NCBI GenBank assembly: GCA_023449275.1
Contig: JAEXJM010000052.1
Location: 1-8,709 of the forward strand
Source of the DNA: Pseudomonadota bacterium
GTDB lineage: Bacteria > Pseudomonadota > Gammaproteobacteria > Burkholderiales > Burkholderiaceae_D
DNA length: 8,709 nucleotides
Direction: 5' to 3'
Positions 5,485 to 8,709 of the stretch are shown here, piece by piece. The notes under the pieces were generated by a model. It had not been told where the DNA came from, did not search any database, and saw nothing but the letters and a program-made list of their open reading frames with translations. A program made the translations under genes and the position numbers. The stretch's first letter is position 1. Each line of letters begins with the position of its first letter.

Positions 5485-6462
5485 TTATTTTTCGAATCCA
5501 GCTGGTGGCCAGTTATCCAGACGCATACCCAGAGTCAAACCACGGGATGCCAGCACTTCCTTGATTTCATTCAAGGATTTGCGACCCAGATTCGGTGTTT
5601 TCAGCAATTCATTTTCACTACGCTGGATCAGATCGCCAATATAGTTGATGTTTTCCGCTTTCAGGCAGTTGGCCGAACGAACGGTCAATTCCAGATCATC
5701 GACCGGACGCAAGAGGATAGGATCAACAGCCGGAACCTGCGTCAGCGCTTCGGAAGTCGTTTCGGTACCTTCCAGAGCAGCGAAAACGCTCAGTTGGTCG
5801 ACAAGGATACGCGCCGACTGGCGAATGGCTTCTTCAGCCGAGATAACGCCATTGGTTTCGATGTTGATGATCAGTTTGTCCAGATCGGTGCGCTGTTCCA
5901 CGCGAGCGGATTCAACGGCATAGGAAACACGGCGAACCGGCGAGAACGACGCGTCCAGAATGATGCGACCAATCGTCTTGTTTGCATCTTCCGACAGTCT
6001 TCTGACATTACCCGGAACGTAACCACGTCCCTTTTCAACCTTGATCTGCATGTCCAGCTTGCCGTTATCGGTCAGGTTGGCGATGACATGTTCAGGATTG
6101 ATGATTTCAACGTCATGAGGCAATTCGATATCGGAAGCGACAACGACACCCTGGCCCGATTTTTTCAGGGTCAGGGTAATTGAATCACGATTGTGCAACT
6201 TGAATACAACACCCTTCAGATTCAGGAGCAGATCAACGACATCTTCCTGAACGCCATCCAGAGTGGAATATTCATGAACGACACCGGCAATGGTGACCTC
6301 AGTCGGTGCATAACCGACCATGGAAGACAGCAATACACGTCTTAACGCATTGCCGAGTGTATGCCCATAACCACGTTCGAACGGCTCCATTTCAACGATA
6401 GAACGCCCGGCTCCGAGCGATTCCACATTGATGATACGCGGTTTGAGGAAAGTGTTTTGCAT
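5485..6462 (-). CDS. rpoA: DNA-directed RNA polymerase subunit alpha
   Basis: Alpha subunit of RNA polymerase, 325 residues (E. coli 329). The N-terminal domain, which dimerises and nucleates assembly with beta and beta', includes the conserved GYGHTLGNALRRVLLSSM helix and the VTIAGVVHEYSTLDGVQED block. A linker of about 15 residues (around 230-245) leads to the C-terminal domain, which binds UP-element DNA and activators. There R262 of RSANCLK corresponds to E. coli R265, and the NLGRKS helix (291-296) is intact. AAGGA lies 6 nt before the ATG. The gene sits between rpsD (67-nt spacer) and rplQ (73-nt spacer), so its supply is tied to ribosomal protein synthesis. Confidence 0.99.
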   Translation of the reverse strand: MQNTFLKPRIINVESLGAGRSIVEMEPFERGYGHTLGNALRRVLLSSMVGYAPTEVTIAGVVHEYSTLDGVQEDVVDLLLNLKGVVFKLHNRDSITLTLKKSGQGVVVASDIELPHDVEIINPEHVIANLTDNGKLDMQIKVEKGRGYVPGNVRRLSEDANKTIGRIILDASFSPVRRVSYAVESARVEQRTDLDKLIINIETNGVISAEEAIRQSARILVDQLSVFAALEGTETTSEALTQVPAVDPILLRPVDDLELTVRSANCLKAENINYIGDLIQRSENELLKTPNLGRKSLNEIKEVLASRGLTLGMRLDNWPPAGFEK

Positions 6463-6529
6463 AATTTGTCCTTTTCAATACCCTTGGCTCGTTACACCAA
6501 TAAGGCTGATGGTACGGATAATGCCGAAA

Positions 6530-7153
6530 TTAACGTGAATACAATTCGATGATCAGCGATTCATTGACATCGTTGGCGAATTCGCTACGGTCAGGAATGC
6601 GTTTGAATGTACCTTCCATTTTCTTGGAATCGACGGAAACCCAGTCAGCGATACCAATCTGTTCTGCCAGAGACAGGGATTCAACGATACGATTCTGTTT
6701 TTTGGCTTTTTCACGAATGGTGATGACATCATTCGGTTTGACCAGGTAGGAAGGAATATTAACGACCTTGCCATTGACCATCAGAGCCTGGTGACTTACC
6801 AGCTGACGGCTTTCAGCACGGGTAGAACCAAAACCCATACGGTAAACGACATTGTCGAGACGGGATTCGAGCAATTGCATCAGATTGTCGCCGGTGTTGC
6901 CCTTGCGACGTTCTGCTTCAGCGAAATAACGACGGAATTGTCTTTCGAGAATTCCATATATGCGTTTGACTTTTTGTTTTTCACGCAACTGGTTGCCGTA
7001 GTCAGAGGTACGTGCACCCGATTTCATGCCGTGCTGGCCGGGTTTGGTATCCAGTTTGCATTTGGAGTCGAGAGAGCGTCTTGCGCTCTTCAGGAATAAA
7101 TCTGTACCTTCACGACGTGAAAGCTTTGCTTTTGGTCCGATATAACGTGCCAC
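6530..7153 (-). CDS. rpsD: 30S ribosomal protein S4
   Basis: S4 (uS4), a primary 16S rRNA-binding and assembly-nucleating protein of 207 residues. It begins MARYIGPKAKLSRREGTDLFL. It has the single-cysteine N-terminal region around SKCKLDTKPGQHG, so it is the zinc-free form. An S4 RNA-binding domain lies around residues 95-160 (ESRLDNVVYRMGF, then HQALMVNGK). The start codon is GTG (7151-7153), with AAAGGA 6 nt upstream. In enterobacteria S4 represses its own operon; no similar leader can be judged here because the operon start is outside the window. The 92-nt spacer upstream of the gene folds into hairpins (see 7201-7220). Confidence 0.98.
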   Translation of the reverse strand: MARYIGPKAKLSRREGTDLFLKSARRSLDSKCKLDTKPGQHGMKSGARTSDYGNQLREKQKVKRIYGILERQFRRYFAEAERRKGNTGDNLMQLLESRLDNVVYRMGFGSTRAESRQLVSHQALMVNGKVVNIPSYLVKPNDVITIREKAKKQNRIVESLSLAEQIGIADWVSVDSKKMEGTFKRIPDRSEFANDVNESLIIELYSR

Positions 7154-7159
7154 AATATT

Positions 7160-7165
7160 TCCTTT
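7160..7165 (-). promoter_or_regulatory. Ribosome binding site of the GTG-started rpsD
   Basis: AAAGGA on the minus strand, 6 nt before the GTG at 7151-7153. This confirms the non-ATG start. Confidence 0.6.
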
Positions 7166-7200
7166 AATCGTTAATTGACGCCTCGAAAATCCAGGCGCAA

Positions 7201-7220
7201 GTCATACCTTCGGGCATGAC
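7201..7220 (-). other. Hairpin in the rpsK-rpsD spacer mRNA
   Basis: On the transcribed strand GTCATGCC and GGTATGAC pair over 8 bp (one G-U wobble) around a CGAA loop. A second, smaller stem, CGCCT/AGGCG with a 9-nt loop, follows at 7179-7197. The spacer is 92 nt, the longest between any two genes of the operon in this window. The hairpin has no T-tract, so it is not an intrinsic terminator. It could be a processing, stability or regulatory element. Confidence 0.5.
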
Positions 7221-7245
7221 AGTGGTCTTCATTTAATTCTGAAAA

Positions 7246-7647
7246 TTAAATACGACGACGTTTTGGAGGACGGCAGCCATTGTGTGGAATTGGCGTAATG
7301 TCCTGAATCTGGGTGATACGGATTCCCAAATTGTTCAGTGCACGAACTGCCGATTCACGACCCGGGCCTGGCCCCTTGATTTTAACTTCCAGAGTCTTGA
7401 TACCATATTCCTGAGCGACCTTGCCGCAAGCTTCAGCGGCGACCTGAGCGGCAAATGGTGTGGACTTGCGGGAACCCTTGAAACCTGCTCCACCGGAAGT
7501 CGCCCATGTCAGAGCATTGCCCTGGCGATCGGTAATGGTGATGATGGTATTGTTAAAAGAAGCATGTACATGTGCAACACCTTCTGCAATGTTTCTCTTG
7601 ACTTTCTTGCGCACGCGAGCTGCTGCACTATTTGATGCTTTTGCCAT
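7246..7647 (-). CDS. rpsK: 30S ribosomal protein S11
   Basis: S11 (uS11) of the small-subunit platform, 133 residues (E. coli 129). The family blocks are clear: GVAHVHASFNNTIITITDRQGN, the SGGAGFKGSRKSTPFAAQVAAE segment, the KIKGPGPGRESA loop, and the C-terminal PIPHNGCRPPKRRRI that contacts 16S rRNA near the E site. GAGGA lies 6 nt before the ATG (7654-7658). It starts 24 nt after the rpsM stop. Confidence 0.98.
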   Translation of the reverse strand: MAKASNSAAARVRKKVKRNIAEGVAHVHASFNNTIITITDRQGNALTWATSGGAGFKGSRKSTPFAAQVAAEACGKVAQEYGIKTLEVKIKGPGPGRESAVRALNNLGIRITQIQDITPIPHNGCRPPKRRRI

Positions 7648-7671
7648 AAAATTTCCTCGATCCGTCTACTA

Positions 7672-8037
7672 TTATTTCTTCAATGATTGAGCGGCCTTAC
7701 GTGGACCTTTTCTGGTTCGCGCATTTGTACGGGTACGTTGACCTCTGACAGGCAACCCTCTGCGATGACGCAAACCACGATAACAACCCAGATCCATCAA
7801 TCGCTTGATGCTCATGGAAACTTCGCGACGCAAATCGCCTTCGATTACGAACTTACCGATTTCATCACGGAGTTTTTCGAGATCGCTGTCATCCAAGTCC
7901 TTGACCTTTTTGGTAGGATCGACACCGGTCACAGCACAAATATCTTCTGCGCGCGGACGTCCAATACCATAAATAGCCGTCAGGCCAATGACAATGTGTT
8001 GATGGTTGGGAATATTTACCCCTGCAATACGTGCCAT
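7672..8037 (-). CDS. rpsM: 30S ribosomal protein S13
   Basis: S13 (uS13) of the small-subunit head, which bridges to the large subunit and contacts P-site tRNA. It has 121 residues (E. coli 118). The N-terminal MARIAGVNIPNHQHIVIGL and helix-hairpin-helix segment AIYGIGRPRAEDIC are followed by the central coiled region. The basic C-terminal tail has the signature RGLRHRRGLPVRGQRTRTNA and ends in TRKGPRKAAQSLKK. AGGA lies 8 nt before the ATG (8046-8049). It is 25 nt downstream of rpmJ. Confidence 0.98.
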   Translation of the reverse strand: MARIAGVNIPNHQHIVIGLTAIYGIGRPRAEDICAVTGVDPTKKVKDLDDSDLEKLRDEIGKFVIEGDLRREVSMSIKRLMDLGCYRGLRHRRGLPVRGQRTRTNARTRKGPRKAAQSLKK

Positions 8038-8062
8038 TCGTTCTGTCCTAAATTGACGTTAA

Positions 8063-8176
8063 TTAACCTTGTCTTTGTTTATGACGTGCTTCCGTGCAAA
8101 TTACACGAACGACGCCCTTTCTCTTGATGATTTTACAGTTGCGGCAAATCCGCTTGACTGATGCCTGAACCTTCAT
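8063..8176 (-). CDS. rpmJ: 50S ribosomal protein L36
   Basis: Very small zinc-ribbon protein (bL36) of the large subunit, 37 residues, read from ATG 8174-8176 to TAA 8063-8065. It starts MKVQASVKRICRNCKIIKRK and ends ARHKQRQG. The zinc ligands Cys11, Cys14, Cys27 and His32 are all present, so this is the zinc-binding (C+) form rather than the zinc-free paralogue. Where many relatives have Pro before the RHK of the last ligand, this copy has Ala30. GAGGG lies 5 nt before the ATG (8182-8186). Its place between infA and rpsM matches the usual Burkholderiales order. Confidence 0.96.
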   Translation of the reverse strand: MKVQASVKRICRNCKIIKRKGVVRVICTEARHKQRQG

Positions 8177-8209
8177 TTTTTCCCTCTTTCTTCCAAACTA
8201 TTGTTTCAG

Positions 8210-8428
8210 TTACTTCGTCCTGAAGACAATACGAGCCCTACTTAAATCATAAGGGGTCAATTCGACCGTTACCTTATCTCCCGGGAGAATGCGAATGTAG
8301 TTCATCCGCATTTTTCCTGAGATGTGCCCAAGAACCACATGTCCATTTTCCAGCTTCACGCGAAAAGTCGCTTTGGGCAAGTTATCGAGTATCTCGCCCT
8401 GCATCTGGATTACGTCATCTTTAGCCAT
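8210..8428 (-). CDS. infA: Translation initiation factor IF-1
   Basis: IF-1, a single OB-fold protein of 72 residues that occupies the 30S A site during initiation and works with IF-2 and IF-3. The family sequence is plain: MAKDDVIQMQGEIL, then FRVKLENGHVVLGHISGKMRMNYIRILPGDKV in the OB fold, ending ARIVFRTK. Its length equals the usual 72. Only a weak GGA Shine-Dalgarno precedes the ATG (4-nt gap). It sits between secY and rpmJ, as in other Burkholderiales, which may also carry an infA paralogue elsewhere. Confidence 0.97.
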   Translation of the reverse strand: MAKDDVIQMQGEILDNLPKATFRVKLENGHVVLGHISGKMRMNYIRILPGDKVTVELTPYDLSRARIVFRTK

Positions 8429-8466
8429 AAAATCCGATTTCTTTTATGTAATTATTAGCGTGGCGG

Positions 8467-8709
8467 TTAGTTGTTGCTCTTGAAATTCGACTTCCGCAGA
8501 AGAGAATCATACTGCTGCGACATGACGTAATTCTGGATTTGTGCCATGAAGTCCATCGTCACAACAACAATAATCAAGAGAGATGTACCACCAAAGTAAA
8601 ATGGAACCTGCCAACGCGCCACCAGAAATTCTGGCAGTAAACAGACTAATGTAACATAAATCGCGCCTGCAAGTGTCAATCTCATTAAAATTTTGTCGAC
8701 ATATCGTGC
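8467..8709 (-). CDS. secY: Protein translocase subunit SecY, C-terminal 80 residues, 5' truncated by window
   Basis: End of the central channel subunit of the SecYEG translocon in the inner membrane. The frame is open from the window edge (8709) to the TAA at 8467-8469. The visible part begins ARYVDKILMRLTLAGA, so the Met codon at 8683-8685 is internal. It contains the last two membrane helices: LTLAGAIYVTLVCLLPEFL, and the highly conserved FYFGGTSLLIIVVVTMDFMAQ helix. A short cytoplasmic tail, SQQYDSLLRKSNFKSNN, follows. The long family (about 440 residues) means roughly 360 residues lie outside. infA starts 38 nt downstream. Confidence 0.97.
   Translation of the reverse strand, partial: ARYVDKILMRLTLAGAIYVTLVCLLPEFLVARWQVPFYFGGTSLLIIVVVTMDFMAQIQNYVMSQQYDSLLRKSNFKSNN

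Noticed and set aside
5431..6183. A 250-residue plus-strand open frame opposite rpoA
   Set aside because: Its sequence is low-complexity and unlike any family I know, and it lies wholly antisense to a well-supported rpoA. It is a coding shadow, as are similar frames opposite rplQ, rpsD, rpsK, rpsM, mrcA and lysA.
1..8709. tRNA or rRNA genes, CRISPR arrays, insertion sequences, attachment sites, restriction or defence systems
   Set aside because: None is visible. The window is filled with housekeeping genes and short spacers, no spacer exceeds 142 nt, and no undescribed multi-gene system could be supported.

Overview
The window is a piece of a betaproteobacterial chromosome, most likely from the order Burkholderiales. 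Gene order and protein features fit the Oxalobacteraceae, and an Oxalobacter-like anaerobe is my best guess. The base composition is moderate, roughly half GC by eye. The genus is an inference from gene order and remembered protein flavour, not from a search.

Left half, plus strand (1-4573): the window opens inside mrcA (penicillin-binding protein 1A, transpeptidase half only). Then come lptM (a small lipoprotein for LPS-transporter assembly), lysA (diaminopimelate decarboxylase), engB/ysxC (ribosome-assembly GTPase), and a membrane protein of the CTP-dependent lipid/polyprenol kinase family (DGK1/SEC59/VTE5-like). lptM and lysA touch or nearly touch, and engB follows within about 30 nt, so lptM-lysA-engB look co-transcribed. 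The kinase gene follows after 65 nt and may have its own weak promoter. Several of these products serve the cell envelope: PBP1A polymerises peptidoglycan, LysA handles diaminopimelate and lysine, LptM helps the LPS export channel mature, and the kinase probably phosphorylates a membrane lipid alcohol.

Right half, minus strand (4580-8709): cutA lies tail to tail with the kinase gene, 6 nt apart. Upstream of it is a strong bidirectional-looking terminator. Then comes the distal end of the spc/alpha ribosomal operon, read right to left: secY (3' end only), infA, rpmJ, rpsM, rpsK, rpsD, rpoA, rplQ. rpmJ is only 37 codons but is clearly present. Every gene of this operon has a recognisable, if sometimes weak, Shine-Dalgarno sequence, and no operon promoter lies within the window.

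The main point of interest is what is missing. As I remember related Burkholderiales, this neighbourhood also carries cyaY (between mrcA and lptM), cytochrome c biogenesis genes (between lysA and engB), and hemB and dsbD (between engB and cutA). Here all those positions are closed up, and one lipid kinase-like gene sits where hemB-dsbD would be. This fits loss of haem, cytochrome and redox functions in an anaerobic lineage. I see no mobile element, CRISPR array, tRNA or rRNA, and no clear undescribed multi-gene system.
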